Source of the DNA: Berkiella sp963829835
GTDB lineage: Bacteria; Pseudomonadota; Gammaproteobacteria; Berkiellales; Berkiellaceae
DNA length: 64,000 bases
Direction of reading: 5' to 3'
Assembly (NCBI GenBank): GCA_963829835.1
Contig: CAWHKC010000004.1
Location: forward strand, 2,108,001-2,172,000
The first letter of the stretch is position 1, and the number at the start of each line of letters is the position of its first letter. The notes beneath the pieces were generated by a model. It did no database searches, was not told the origin of the DNA, and saw nothing but the letters and a program-made list of their open reading frames with translations. The translations under genes were made by a program, and so were the position numbers. Below are positions 8,918-18,119 of the stretch, one piece after another.

Positions 8918-10012
8918 TTAATTCAAGCGGCATATATCAACAAAAGTATCCACAATTAATGGGTCATAATAAATTCCTCGATAGGATTCCAGATAAGAAA
9001 CTGCCTGAATTTTTGAAAGTTTTTCAGTTAATAATAATCCCATCTGTAATTGTTCAAAATCAACAGCTAAACTTAAAATTCTTGCATTAAATGGAATGTC
9101 TTCTTTTGATAAATTATGAGGATAACCTTTTCCGTTAAATCGCTCACGATGAGCTAATATTGTGCGCACAATATTTTCTGAATTATCTATTGAAGATAGC
9201 GCCGTTGCGCCTAATAGGGGATATTGTTCAAATATTCTTTTTTGCTCGGGGAGCAATGCTTTGTACGCTTTCTCTGTGATTAATTTTGATATTCCAATTT
9301 TTCCAACATTGTATACAAGCCCAGAAAAGTAAATATTGTTAATTTCTTCTTCTGGTAAGGCTAGTTTTTTCGCAATGCTTACAGCTAGTTCGGCTACGGT
9401 TTTGTTATGATTGATATATTTAGGATCGTACAAATTCACAAGATTTAAACATGTTGTTATCATCGACGCATAATTATTTTTAATGTCAGCTAAGGTTCTA
9501 GTCAATTCTTCAGTGCGTTTTTCAACGGTATCTTTTAGAGTATCATTTATAGTTTGGAGCTCAATGTTCTGTTGTGCAATTTTTTGTTGTAAATCTTTAT
9601 TTTTATCTTTTAGTTTCTTTGCTTGGATTGATGTTTTTATGGCCGATTCAATTTGATTGTCTTGCCATGGTTTAGTTAGGCAGTAATCAATTTTCCCATG
9701 ATTTACTGTTGAGATGATGCTATTTATATCGGCATATCCAGTCAATAAAATTCGACTTGTGTCAGGCCATTTTGTTGCAACTTCTTTTAATAAAGTTTCT
9801 CCATCCATTTCCGGCATTCGCATATCTGATACAATCACATCGATGTCTTTCTTGTTTAAAATTTGAAGAGCGTCTTGACCGCTCTGGGCGACATCCACAT
9901 TATATCCCAGGCCTGCAAAATGCCTTAATAATGCTTTGGCAATATTTACTTCGTCATCTACGAATAAAATAGTTCCTAAATTATTTTCATTTTCTTGGAT
10001 TTGATTATTCAT
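8918..10012 (-). CDS. Response regulator with degenerate HD-GYP domain
   Basis: 364 residues: an N-terminal receiver (FVDDE, phospho-Asp in VIVSDMRMP, Thr in LLTGYAD, Lys in LTKPW), a coiled-coil linker (about 135-180), and an RpfG-type HD-GYP domain. Active HD-GYP domains cleave cyclic di-GMP using metal-binding His/Asp residues. Here the HD signature reads VYNVGKIG (HD to YN), the Hp..G helix reads EQYPLLGA (His to Tyr) and the HHE motif reads HRE, while GKGYP survives. Catalysis is therefore doubtful. Its start overlaps the stop of the upstream regulator by one base (TGATG), so the two are translationally coupled. Confidence 0.9.
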   Translation of the reverse strand: MNNQIQENENNLGTILFVDDEVNIAKALLRHFAGLGYNVDVAQSGQDALQILNKKDIDVIVSDMRMPEMDGETLLKEVATKWPDTSRILLTGYADINSIISTVNHGKIDYCLTKPWQDNQIESAIKTSIQAKKLKDKNKDLQQKIAQQNIELQTINDTLKDTVEKRTEELTRTLADIKNNYASMITTCLNLVNLYDPKYINHNKTVAELAVSIAKKLALPEEEINNIYFSGLVYNVGKIGISKLITEKAYKALLPEQKRIFEQYPLLGATALSSIDNSENIVRTILAHRERFNGKGYPHNLSKEDIPFNARILSLAVDFEQLQMGLLLTEKLSKIQAVSYLESYRGIYYDPLIVDTFVDICRLN

Positions 10013-11325
10013 CAGGATTTACCTACAGGGTTGACTATTTGTAAATTGTTAAAACGGTTTTTTAATTCATGATCTATGTTCTGTGAATAAAGTGTTGTCT
10101 TTTTATTCTTTTCAAATGAATACTGAGCGGATATTTTTGCATTATCAATTAATATGCGTGCATTGGTTGAATCATCTGGAAAAACACTGACACCAACTGA
10201 AGGACATAAGTAAAAAGGTTGATTTTTGATGATGATGGGATGACTGAAACGACTTAGAACGACATCTAGTAATTTGATTAATTCTTCTTTTAGTTTTTTT
10301 GAACCTATAAGAAGAGCAAAATTGTTTTGAGAAATTCTGCCATAGAGTTCAACATGGTTCGTGTTGTTTTTTAAAATGGCACTAATACTTGAAGCCATTT
10401 CTGCGGAAAAGTCCGAACCAAATGTATTAGATAGTAAACTAAAGTTTTCGAAATAGAATATAACAATATACTTTAAATTATCATTTTTAAAATTTGAAAA
10501 CAAAATAGATTCTAGTGCTGATTCAAAGCCATTTTTATTTAATAGCTCTGTTTCCAGATCAATATTAATATATATGTTTGATGCGGTGTTCTTTTCTTTT
10601 AATTCTGGAATATTGATAAATGAAAATGAGAAAAAAGTTGTATTTCTTTGTTTATCGTTTATTTCCGATATAGAGAGAAGACCATTAAGACTGGCATTGC
10701 TTTTGGTCGTTAATTTTGTTTCTCCTTGCCACATTTTGTTTAATTTTAATTCATCATGAATCTCCGTTTTATCTTGAGATAAGTCTGAGAATAAATCCCA
10801 AACTAACACATCATTGAGTTCGTTTTTGCTATATCCACTTAAAAGTTGGAATGAAAGATTTATGGTGGAAATATTTAAATCTACATTAGTGATGACAACG
10901 CCTTCTATTGCATTGTCAAGAACTCTATTTTTAATGTCTGTTCTTTCTTGCTCTTCATAAAGAGTGAAAGCTTTTTGTAATGACTCAATGAGATACTCTT
11001 CTTCCCACGGTTTAGGAATAAATCGATATATTTCATTATTGTTAATGGCTTCTTGCAAGACGTCAAAGTCGGAATAGCCACTTAAAATCATTCTAACAGT
11101 CTTAGGATAGCTATTTTTAATTTGAGCAAGGAGATCTACTCCGGATATAGAGGGCATTCTTTGATCAGAAATAACGACATGAATATCTTCATTTTCTAGA
11201 ATGCTGTATGCTTGCTCAGCATTTATTGCTGTATAGATTTGATAACCATGAAGTTGCAATTGCCTTCTGATCGTTTTTAATATGTTTTCTTCATCATCTA
11301 TGAATAAAACAGCTTTGTCTTTCAT
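10012..11325 (-). CDS. Response regulator with PAS-like and degenerate GGDEF domains
   Basis: 437 residues and first gene of the signalling operon. The receiver (about 1-125) has FIDDEEN, phospho-Asp in VVISDQRMP and Lys in PKPW. A PAS-like segment follows (about 130-235), then a GGDEF-type fold at about 260-420. The active-site motif is lost: the position of RxGGDEF reads RISQNNF, so cyclic di-GMP synthesis is not expected. The partner encoded next has a likewise degenerate HD-GYP domain. The pair may work as phosphorylation-dependent scaffolds or nucleotide receptors; that is inference. Confidence 0.88.
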   Translation of the reverse strand: MKDKAVLFIDDEENILKTIRRQLQLHGYQIYTAINAEQAYSILENEDIHVVISDQRMPSISGVDLLAQIKNSYPKTVRMILSGYSDFDVLQEAINNNEIYRFIPKPWEEEYLIESLQKAFTLYEEQERTDIKNRVLDNAIEGVVITNVDLNISTINLSFQLLSGYSKNELNDVLVWDLFSDLSQDKTEIHDELKLNKMWQGETKLTTKSNASLNGLLSISEINDKQRNTTFFSFSFINIPELKEKNTASNIYINIDLETELLNKNGFESALESILFSNFKNDNLKYIVIFYFENFSLLSNTFGSDFSAEMASSISAILKNNTNHVELYGRISQNNFALLIGSKKLKEELIKLLDVVLSRFSHPIIIKNQPFYLCPSVGVSVFPDDSTNARILIDNAKISAQYSFEKNKKTTLYSQNIDHELKNRFNNLQIVNPVGKS

Positions 11326-11436
11326 GGCAGCACTGACTTTTATCGATCAATCAATACTTAATTGACAGCACAAAAGCGGAAAAAGTTCCAAAGAGCTGAT
11401 TGTTTATGCGGTTGTGGGGTGGGAATTTATTTGTTC

Positions 11437-11465
11437 CGTCATTGCGAGCTGTGCTCGCAATGACG
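11437..11465. repeat. Perfect 13-bp palindrome (cgtcattgcgagc type)
   Basis: Arms cgtcattgcgagc (11437-11449) and gctcgcaatgacg (11453-11465) with a 3-base loop. It sits just past the 3' end of the TPR gene and upstream of the GGDEF regulator, so it could also end transcription of the TPR gene. The same kind of cgtcattgcgag palindrome is a well-known dispersed repeat in many host-associated bacteria. Confidence 0.65.
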
Positions 11466-11474
11466 AAGATGAAA

Positions 11475-12221
11475 TTAGTGGCCTAAACGTTGCAATTTCG
11501 CTAAGGAAGCGGCAATTTCTGTTTTGCGACCTCTGTCTTGAATATCATAGCCTTTACGTATCGGTGCTTTTTGAGCAATATCAAGATGCTTTCTGGCTTG
11601 TTCATAATCACCAGCATCAACTAAAAAATCACCATAGTAAAAGTTTGAATCGCTTCCTTCAGGAGAGATCTGAACAGCTTGTTGCAAATATTGCTTAGCT
11701 TTTTCTTTGCTACCAAAAGCAATTGGCCAACCAGGGACTCTGGCATAGATAGCCCCTAGAACGCCGTAAGCTAAACCGTTATCGATATGGCCATTAGCTG
11801 CGATAACTTGTTCTAAAAGTGCTCGCGCTTTTTTAACGTGAGGAAGAACGCCTAAGCCACCTTTAATGGAAGAATAGGTGCTCAAAATGGTGGCATACCA
11901 AAGCATTACTTCAGGTTGATTAGGATTTTTTTCATTCAAGGCTTGAGCGCGTTGAATTAATTGCTCAAATTCTGGAATTTGTTTGCTTTTAGGCGTTTGA
12001 AATTTCGCAATAGCCCAGTCTGTTCTGAGTTTGATGACATCTTCATCCAATGAACCTGCTGCATGAGTAGCAGAGCTTGGTGTTGCATGGTGGTGAGTAG
12101 CTGATCCTGAGGTAGCATTGTGTGCACCATTTTCAGAGCTGGTTGTTGAAGATGCTTGTACGGATGTTATACCGATAACAATTAAACTAATAAAATACGC
12201 TATCCTTGCGAATAAGGACAT
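11475..12221 (-). CDS. Exported TPR-repeat protein
   Basis: 248 residues with a Sec signal peptide (hydrophobic stretch about 5-23, probable cleavage after VQA). A low-complexity Ser/Thr/His-rich linker (24-55) leads into TPR-like helical repeats. The repeats include KNPNQPEVMLWYATIL, LAYGVLGAIYARVPGW and DSNFYYGDFLVDAGDYEQAR. Likely periplasmic, a protein-interaction module of unknown partner. It is transcribed alone, divergent from nothing nearby, with a palindrome right after its stop. Confidence 0.82.
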   Translation of the reverse strand: MSLFARIAYFISLIVIGITSVQASSTTSSENGAHNATSGSATHHHATPSSATHAAGSLDEDVIKLRTDWAIAKFQTPKSKQIPEFEQLIQRAQALNEKNPNQPEVMLWYATILSTYSSIKGGLGVLPHVKKARALLEQVIAANGHIDNGLAYGVLGAIYARVPGWPIAFGSKEKAKQYLQQAVQISPEGSDSNFYYGDFLVDAGDYEQARKHLDIAQKAPIRKGYDIQDRGRKTEIAASLAKLQRLGH

Positions 12222-12335
12222 AGCTCACTCCTATAGTATGAAAACGACAATAGTAAAGTAGACATACTAGTACGTAGATAGAAGTCAGACAAGGCGCAAA
12301 GAATAGCATTGGTTAAGAAATGCTAATTTGAGTTA

Positions 12336-12791
12336 TTAACTTATTTTTCGTATTTTATTTACTTTCTTTTGATCGTTTTTAGTATCGGAAACTTCTTCAA
12401 TCTGTGGATTTATATCGGTCTTTGGAATCTGAGAAATGTTTTCAAAATATTGAATGAAATGGTTATATATTTCAGGTTCTTCATGTGGTCGAAAGGGTTT
12501 TGGGGTGAGTATTTCGGGATTAAAGGCGGTTTGAATGGTTTGCTGTCTTAACTCTTGTGCTATACGTGCACCATGTTGACGAAGATCATTAACGATATAA
12601 ATTTGATTCTGCATAATGGCATAATCCAAGAGTGTAAATTCGCCCCTGACATCAGAAGCATTAGTAGCATTAAGATCAACATGGCCAGTTTTGATGAATT
12701 TGTAAACTAGCTCCCAATTGCCATCCGCAGCTGATAGAAGCGCCATTTGGGTGTACATTTTTTCGATATACCATATGAAGAAAGGAAACAT
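12336..12791 (-). CDS. Small ankyrin-like hypothetical protein
   Basis: About 151 residues from the ATG at 12791; Met codons at 12758 and 12746 are alternatives and none has a clear ribosome-binding site. Residues about 15-80 resemble one to two ankyrin repeats (LLSAADGNWELVYKFIKTGH, then LLDYAIMQNQIYIVNDLRQ). The C-terminal half is acidic and polar, ending in a Lys-rich tail (KKVNKIRKIS). It follows the spmAB-like gene on the same strand, 13 bases after its stop, so the two may be cotranscribed. Function unknown. Confidence 0.6.
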   Translation of the reverse strand: MFPFFIWYIEKMYTQMALLSAADGNWELVYKFIKTGHVDLNATNASDVRGEFTLLDYAIMQNQIYIVNDLRQHGARIAQELRQQTIQTAFNPEILTPKPFRPHEEPEIYNHFIQYFENISQIPKTDINPQIEEVSDTKNDQKKVNKIRKIS

Positions 12792-12804
12792 ACTAACATC
12801 GATA

Positions 12805-14073
12805 TTAAGAAAATAGCAACATCTTAACGGCAAAGACTGAAGCTAACATACCTGTTACATCGGCAATTAATCCTGCTGCTAAGGCATGGCGAATACGTCG
12901 GATCTGAACAGCTCCAAAGTAAACAGCCAGAATATAAAAAGTTGTTTCTGTTGATCCCATCATGGTGCTAACCAAATATCCGGTATAACTATCAGGACCA
13001 ATCGCAGGATTATTAAGGACATCCGACATCACGCCGAGACTTCCTGAGCCTGAAAGTGGGCGCATCAAAACCATCGGCAGCGCTTCAGCGGGTATGCCAA
13101 TGGAAGATGTCCAAGGGCCAATAAAATGAGTGACAGCATCCATGGCGCCACTAGCGCGAAACATGGCTATCGCTACTAACATTGCTACTAAAAAGGGAAT
13201 TATCTTTAGAGCAATATCAAAACCCGATTTGGCACCTTCAGTAAAGCTGCTATAAATATCAATTTTTTTATATAGGCCATAGGCAAGAACTGCCACTATT
13301 AAAGAGGGTACTATCCAAGGTGAAAAAGCTTTACCCCAAGATAAAGTGATAGGCACTAACAGCACTAAAAACAAAATGGCCAACGTGCTCACCCAGACAG
13401 GGTAGTGCTCAATATTGGCACTCGTTGCATCTACTGAAGTTGGTGTAATAGTGGGGGCAGGTGTTGGCACTAACCGTTGTAATAATTTAGCGGCAGCAAT
13501 CGCAACAATGGTTGAACAGAGTGTTGCAACTAGCGTTGTTGCAATGATGCCTGCTGGATCCATTGAGCCAGCACTGGCTCTTAAGGCAATGATTTTTGTA
13601 GGAAGCAATGTGACGCTAGAGGTGTTAATGGCTAAAAATAAGACCATTGCATTTGTGGCAACCCCAGGATGGGGATTCAGTTTTTCTAATTCCTGCATTG
13701 CTTTTAAACCAAATGGTGTCGCTGCATTGCCAAGGCCAATCATATTGGCTGACAAATTCATCACCATCGCGCCAAAAGCGGGATGATTCGCTGGTATTTC
13801 TGGAAACAGCCACTTCAATAAGGGATAAAGTAATTTAGCAATATTTTCTAATAGGCCCGCTTGCTCAATAATCCGCATTAACCCCATGAATAAAGCGAGG
13901 ACGCCGACAAGTCCAATCGCCAGGGTAACCGCATCGTTAGCACCATGAAGTAATTGATCGGTAAGCGCATGCATGGGAGAGGCATTAGCTGACTCATTAG
14001 CAGCCCAATGCCATTGCTGCCAAACGGTGGTGCAGTAGGCGGTGAATATTAGAAAGAAGAATACCCAATTCAT
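12805..14073 (-). CDS. Fused SpmA-SpmB nucleoside-recognition (Gate) membrane protein
   Basis: 422 residues with about ten hydrophobic segments. The N-terminal half matches SpmA (MNLSANMIGLGNAATPFGLK, NAMVLFLAINTSSVTLLPTK). The C-terminal half matches SpmB (FDIALKIIPFLVAMLVAI, RPLSGSGSLGVMSDVL, MGSTETTFYILAVYFG). In Bacillus these are two genes tied to spore maturation; in non-sporulating proteobacteria the fused form is common and its substrate is unknown. Inner-membrane location is clear from the sequence. Confidence 0.92.
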   Translation of the reverse strand: MNWVFFFLIFTAYCTTVWQQWHWAANESANASPMHALTDQLLHGANDAVTLAIGLVGVLALFMGLMRIIEQAGLLENIAKLLYPLLKWLFPEIPANHPAFGAMVMNLSANMIGLGNAATPFGLKAMQELEKLNPHPGVATNAMVLFLAINTSSVTLLPTKIIALRASAGSMDPAGIIATTLVATLCSTIVAIAAAKLLQRLVPTPAPTITPTSVDATSANIEHYPVWVSTLAILFLVLLVPITLSWGKAFSPWIVPSLIVAVLAYGLYKKIDIYSSFTEGAKSGFDIALKIIPFLVAMLVAIAMFRASGAMDAVTHFIGPWTSSIGIPAEALPMVLMRPLSGSGSLGVMSDVLNNPAIGPDSYTGYLVSTMMGSTETTFYILAVYFGAVQIRRIRHALAAGLIADVTGMLASVFAVKMLLFS

Positions 14074-14168
14074 AGCGATGTCTGACCTCTTTTTTAGAGT
14101 GCTTTATATTATCAAAAATAAGACCCTCATGCGCCTTCGCTAAGATGCTACGGCGGCACAAGCCCTAA

Positions 14169-14190
14169 CCCTCTCCCAAAAGGGAGAGGG
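14169..14190. repeat. 9-bp inverted repeat, ccctctccc-aaaa-gggagaggg
   Basis: A strong GC-rich hairpin in the 333-base gap (14074-14406) between the divergent spmAB-like gene and petA. This sequence is a dispersed element in many gammaproteobacterial genomes. The rest of the gap holds the petA leader and a possible promoter, and no gene. Confidence 0.6.
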
Positions 14191-14232
14191 GACATGATAA
14201 ATAACTTATAATTGGATTGCTAAATCAGTTGC

Positions 14233-14262
14233 TTGACACCCTATAATTTTTCTCCCGATATC
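14233..14262 (+). promoter_or_regulatory. Possible sigma70 promoter for petABC
   Basis: A TTGACA -35 match at 14233-14238 is followed after 18 bases by a poor -10 (gatatc). A perfect TATAAT at 14242-14247 overlaps this region but lacks a good -35 at standard spacing. Either would leave a leader of about 140-155 bases before petA. Confidence 0.3.
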
Positions 14263-14406
14263 GTGTAGACTAGTGCATTGTTTTGTCTGGCGAGCCTTGC
14301 AGTGCAGCGGCGAGTAAATTTGTGATAGAATTTGCCGCCATCTCTAACAGAGAAGCGCTAGAAGGTTAAAAACACTCAAGAATTATTCCGTCTGGGAGGC
14401 GCATGA

Positions 14407-14994
14407 ATGAGTGATGATAAGGTAGATACCGGTCGACGGCGGTTTTTAACAGCCGCGACAACCGTTATCAGTGGGGTTGGTGTAGCCTATGCCGCATCTC
14501 CTTTTATCTGTTCTTGGTTTCCAAGTGCTAAAGCACAAGCTCTTGGGGCGCCAGTCTCAATTGACATCAGCAAATTGGAACCCGGTGCTCAAATGACAGT
14601 CGCATGGCGGGGACAACCAATATGGGTTATCCACAGAACTAAGCAAATGTTATCAGAGTTACCGAAATTAGATAGTTTACTTCGCGATCCAACTTCTGAA
14701 CAAGTTCAACAACCTCAGTATGCTCATAATGAATACCGATCTATCAAACCAGAATATTTGGTGTTAGTTGGGATTTGTACACATTTAGGTTGTGTTCCGT
14801 TGTATCGTCCTGATATCGGCAGTGTTGAACCAAGCTGGCAAGGTGGTTTCTTTTGCCCTTGTCATGGATCTCGATTCGATTTAGCAGGTAGGGTCTTTAA
14901 AGGCGTCCCTGCACCGTTGAACTTGGTGGTTCCACCTTACAAGTATGTTAGTGATACCGTTATCCTCATTGGAGAAGATCAAAAGGCAGCCTAA
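14407..14994 (+). CDS. petA: Ubiquinol-cytochrome c reductase, Rieske iron-sulfur subunit
   Basis: 195 residues. Carries the 2Fe-2S cluster that takes electrons from ubiquinol in the bc1 complex. A twin-arginine motif (RRRFLT, residues 10-15) precedes the single N-terminal membrane helix. The cluster ligands are in CTHLGC (Cys124, His126, Cys129) and CPCHGS (Cys150, Cys152, His153). A GGGAGG ribosome-binding site lies before the ATG at 14407; a Met codon four bases earlier runs into a stop. The stop overlaps the petB start by one base (TAATG), so the subunits are coupled. Confidence 0.97.
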   Translation: MSDDKVDTGRRRFLTAATTVISGVGVAYAASPFICSWFPSAKAQALGAPVSIDISKLEPGAQMTVAWRGQPIWVIHRTKQMLSELPKLDSLLRDPTSEQVQQPQYAHNEYRSIKPEYLVLVGICTHLGCVPLYRPDIGSVEPSWQGGFFCPCHGSRFDLAGRVFKGVPAPLNLVVPPYKYVSDTVILIGEDQKAA

Positions 14995-16220
14995 TGAAAA
15001 AGTCATCATCAGGATTTATGGGCTGGATAGATGCTCGCTTTCCAGCCACAAAGATGTGGAATGAGCATGCTGCTCAGTATTATGCACCGAAAAATTTTAA
15101 TTTTTGGTATTACTTTGGCTTATTAGCCTTATTTGTACTTGTTAATCAATTATTAACTGGTATTTGGCTGGCCATGTTTTACAAAGCCTCTGCTGCTGAA
15201 GCATTTGGTTCTGTTGAATATATTATGCGTGATGTATCAATGGGCTGGTTGTTGCGTTATATGCACTCAACCGGCGCATCGTTTTTCTTTATTGTCGTCT
15301 ATTTGCATATGTTTCGCGGATTGTTGTATGGCTCATATCGAAAGCCCCGTGAATTATTGTGGTTAATAGGAACAGCAATTTATATTTGTCTATTAGCAGA
15401 AGCCTTTATGGGATATGTATTGCCTTGGGGGCAAATGTCTTTTTGGGGTGGCACAGTCATTACCAACCTCTTTGAAGCCATCCCCGTGATTGGGCATGGC
15501 TTAGTTGAATGGATCCGGGGGGATTTTAACGTATCAGATGCTACTTTAAATCGATTTTTTGCATTACATGTTATTGGGATCCCACTTATCTTTTTGCTAT
15601 TAGTCTGGATGCACATACTGGCTTTACACGAAGTCGGATCTAACAATCCCGATGGCATTGAAATTAAAGCGAACAAAGGACCAGATGGCCACCCAATCGA
15701 TGGTATCCCTTTTCATCCCTACTATACCGTGAAAGACTTTTTCGGCGTTGGCGTTTTCCTCATCTTCTTTTGTGCAGTTATTTTCTTTGCCCCAGATTTG
15801 GGTGGATATTTCCTGGAAAATGCCAACTTTGAACAAGCTAATTCGATGAAAACGCCGGATCATATTACGCCAGCTTGGTATATGACTCCTTTTTATGCCA
15901 TTTTGCGTGCTATCCCCAATAAGCTTAGTGGTGTAATAGCGATGTTTTCTGCGGTGCTTATTATTGCCTTTTTGCCATGGCTAGATAGAAGCCCTGTGAA
16001 ATCTATTCGATATCGTGGTCCTATTTATAGAGCCGCGCTGTCGATATTTGTCATAAGCTTTGTTTGGTTAGGCTACCTTGGCTTAATGCCGCCAAGTCCT
16101 ACAAGAATGTTAGCAGCACAAGTATGTTCAGTGTTGTATTTCGCCTTCTTCTTATTAATGCCTATTTACTCAAAACTCGATAAGACGAAACCTGTTCCCG
16201 AGAGGCTAACTTACAAATGA
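14994..16220 (+). CDS. petB: Cytochrome b of the bc1 complex
   Basis: 408 residues with eight to nine membrane helices. Contains the haem-binding histidines (MHSTGASFFFIVVYLHMFRG region and the LHVIGIPLIFLLLVWMHILAL region) and the Qo-site motif, visible here as PDH-x-x-PAWY near residue 287. It oxidises quinol in the inner membrane as the core of complex III. It overlaps petA by one base and petC by four bases, a compact petABC operon. Confidence 0.97.
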   Translation: MKKSSSGFMGWIDARFPATKMWNEHAAQYYAPKNFNFWYYFGLLALFVLVNQLLTGIWLAMFYKASAAEAFGSVEYIMRDVSMGWLLRYMHSTGASFFFIVVYLHMFRGLLYGSYRKPRELLWLIGTAIYICLLAEAFMGYVLPWGQMSFWGGTVITNLFEAIPVIGHGLVEWIRGDFNVSDATLNRFFALHVIGIPLIFLLLVWMHILALHEVGSNNPDGIEIKANKGPDGHPIDGIPFHPYYTVKDFFGVGVFLIFFCAVIFFAPDLGGYFLENANFEQANSMKTPDHITPAWYMTPFYAILRAIPNKLSGVIAMFSAVLIIAFLPWLDRSPVKSIRYRGPIYRAALSIFVISFVWLGYLGLMPPSPTRMLAAQVCSVLYFAFFLLMPIYSKLDKTKPVPERLTYK

Positions 16221-16996
16221 AAGTAATCAAAGCATGTTTGGTTGTTATCTTTGCGGTTTTCTTTTCCTTGGCATATGCAAGTGAAGGTGGCGTTCATTTA
16301 GACAAGGTCAATAATGACTTATGTGATAAAGCATCGTTACAACGTGGCGCAAAGTTATATATGAATTACTGTGCAGGATGTCATTCTTTGCAATATGTTC
16401 GTTACAAAGATATGGCAAAAGACATTGGTATTGTTGATAAAAAAGGGATTGTTTTAGAAAAACTGGTTAATAGCAATCTTAATTTTACGAGTGAAAAAGT
16501 AACCGATCCTATTCTCGTTGCAACGCCAAAAGTGGATGCCATGAAGTGGTTTGGGGTGGCTCCGCCCGATCTCTCTTTAGTTGCCCGTGTTCGTGGAACA
16601 GATTGGCTATATTCCTATTTAAGATCGTTTTATATCGATCCCAAAAGACCATGGGGTGTGAATAATACGGTGTTTCCCGATGTTGGAATGCCAAATGTTT
16701 TAATGGCTTTACAAGGAACACAAGTTCCCGTCTTTAAGTCTGAAACTTTGAAAGATGATGAGGGTAAGCCCTATGAAAAACAGATTATCACTCATCTTGA
16801 ATTAAAAACGCCTGGCACTCTGACTAAGGATGAGTATGACAAAGCAATGACCGATTTGGTGAACTTTTTAGATTATGTTGGTGAACCCCATAAATTAGAG
16901 CGTAAACGCTTAGGGGTTTGGGTATTATTATTTTTAGTCGTGCTTACCTTATTTGCGTATTTACTCAAACGTGAATATTGGAAAGACGTCCATTAA
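16217..16996 (+). CDS. petC: Cytochrome c1
   Basis: 259 residues. Signal peptide 1-21, covalent haem motif CAGCH (Cys52, Cys55, His56), axial Met in the DVGMPNVLMAL segment, and a C-terminal membrane anchor (WVLLFLVVLTLFAYLL) with a positive tail. It passes electrons from the Rieske protein to soluble cytochrome c. Third gene of the bc1 operon, closely followed by sspA. Confidence 0.96.
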   Translation: MKVIKACLVVIFAVFFSLAYASEGGVHLDKVNNDLCDKASLQRGAKLYMNYCAGCHSLQYVRYKDMAKDIGIVDKKGIVLEKLVNSNLNFTSEKVTDPILVATPKVDAMKWFGVAPPDLSLVARVRGTDWLYSYLRSFYIDPKRPWGVNNTVFPDVGMPNVLMALQGTQVPVFKSETLKDDEGKPYEKQIITHLELKTPGTLTKDEYDKAMTDLVNFLDYVGEPHKLERKRLGVWVLLFLVVLTLFAYLLKREYWKDVH

Positions 16997-17007
16997 GGAA
17001 GCAACTG

Positions 17008-17640
17008 ATGGCAGTAGTAGCAAACAAACGCTCGGTCATGACCTTGTATTCTGGTTCGACAGATCCTTATAGTCATCGAGCACGTATTGTTCTAGCTGAA
17101 AAGGGCGTTACATTTGATCTCTATGAAATTGATGTTGATTCACAAGTTGAGGCGTTAGTAGAAATTAACCCTTATAACACCGTTCCCACATTAGTGGACA
17201 GAGATCTGGTGTTATATGAATCTGAGATCATTATGGAATATTTGGATGAGCGATTTCCTCATCCTCCTTTAATGCCTGTATACCCAGTAGCTAGAGCGCG
17301 TAGTCGTTTGATGTTACATCGGGTAAATAGGGATTGGTATTCTTTAATGAATAAGATCTTAGTCAAAAATGCTAACCCAATTGAGCTTCAAGAATCTCGC
17401 AAAGCTTTATACGAAAGTATCGTTGCTGTTTCACCGATGTTCAAAGAAATGCCTTATTTCTTAAGTGAAGAATTTTCACTGGTAGATTGTGCCATTGCTC
17501 CATTGTTGTGGCGTTTAAGAGTGATGGGCATCATTTTACCTCCTGAAGCAAAAGCTATCCAAGAATATTCAAAGAGACTTTTTGATAGAGAAGCGTTCCA
17601 AGTTAGTTTAACTGATGCTGAACGTGCAATTGGTGAGTAA
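17008..17640 (+). CDS. sspA: Stringent starvation protein A
   Basis: 210 residues with a glutathione-transferase fold: thioredoxin-like N-terminal domain (LYSGSTDPYSHRARIVLAEK, NPYNTVPTLVDRDLVLYES) and helical C-terminal domain. SspA binds RNA polymerase and acts in stationary-phase and acid stress. The start at 17008 (MAVVANKRS) has AAGGAA before it; an in-frame Met at 16978 would overlap petC and is not supported. The petABC-sspAB order is known from other gammaproteobacteria. Confidence 0.95.
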   Translation: MAVVANKRSVMTLYSGSTDPYSHRARIVLAEKGVTFDLYEIDVDSQVEALVEINPYNTVPTLVDRDLVLYESEIIMEYLDERFPHPPLMPVYPVARARSRLMLHRVNRDWYSLMNKILVKNANPIELQESRKALYESIVAVSPMFKEMPYFLSEEFSLVDCAIAPLLWRLRVMGIILPPEAKAIQEYSKRLFDREAFQVSLTDAERAIGE

Positions 17641-17643
17641 AGT

Positions 17644-18078
17644 ATGACTTCAAGTCGTCCCTATTTGTTACGCGCTTTTTACGAGTGGATAGTTGATAAC
17701 AATGCTACACCTTACGTTGTAGTGAATGCTGATTTTCCACAAGTAATGGTCCCTAGAGAATATGTTGATAATGGTCGCATTGTCTTAAATATTTCACCAG
17801 GGGCGGTACGGTCTTTATTATTGGCAAATGATCATGTGGAATTTAATGCCAGATTTGGTGGTGTTCCGCATGATGTCTATGTGCCGATGCGTGCGGTGAA
17901 TGCTATTTATGCTAAAGAAAATGGTCGCGGGATGGTCTTTAAAGACGATGACGAAGATGATACACCTCCACCAGATGCACCAACTGAAGATGAATCAGGA
18001 AAAGGCGGCACCGGTAAGCCTAAAGGGAAGAAGGGCGGCGGTAATAATGGGCGGCCCAAGCTTACTGTAGTGAAGTAA
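17644..18078 (+). CDS. sspB: ClpXP adaptor, stringent starvation protein B
   Basis: 144 residues. The N-terminal substrate-binding domain (RPYLLRAFYEWIVDNNATPY, MVPREYVDNGRIVLNISP, VEFNARFGG) delivers ssrA-tagged proteins to ClpXP. An acidic then Gly/Lys-rich flexible linker leads to the C-terminal ClpX-binding tail GRPKLTVVK, which matches the E. coli XB motif. It lies four bases after sspA. Confidence 0.96.
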   Translation: MTSSRPYLLRAFYEWIVDNNATPYVVVNADFPQVMVPREYVDNGRIVLNISPGAVRSLLLANDHVEFNARFGGVPHDVYVPMRAVNAIYAKENGRGMVFKDDDEDDTPPPDAPTEDESGKGGTGKPKGKKGGGNNGRPKLTVVK

Positions 18079-18119
18079 AAATTTCCTCACCTCTACGTGC
18101 CGCGATCCCCAAACCTCTA

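Noticed and set aside
13415..13786. Forward frame inside the spmAB-like gene
   Set aside because: Shadow of a membrane protein with clear family motifs on the other strand.
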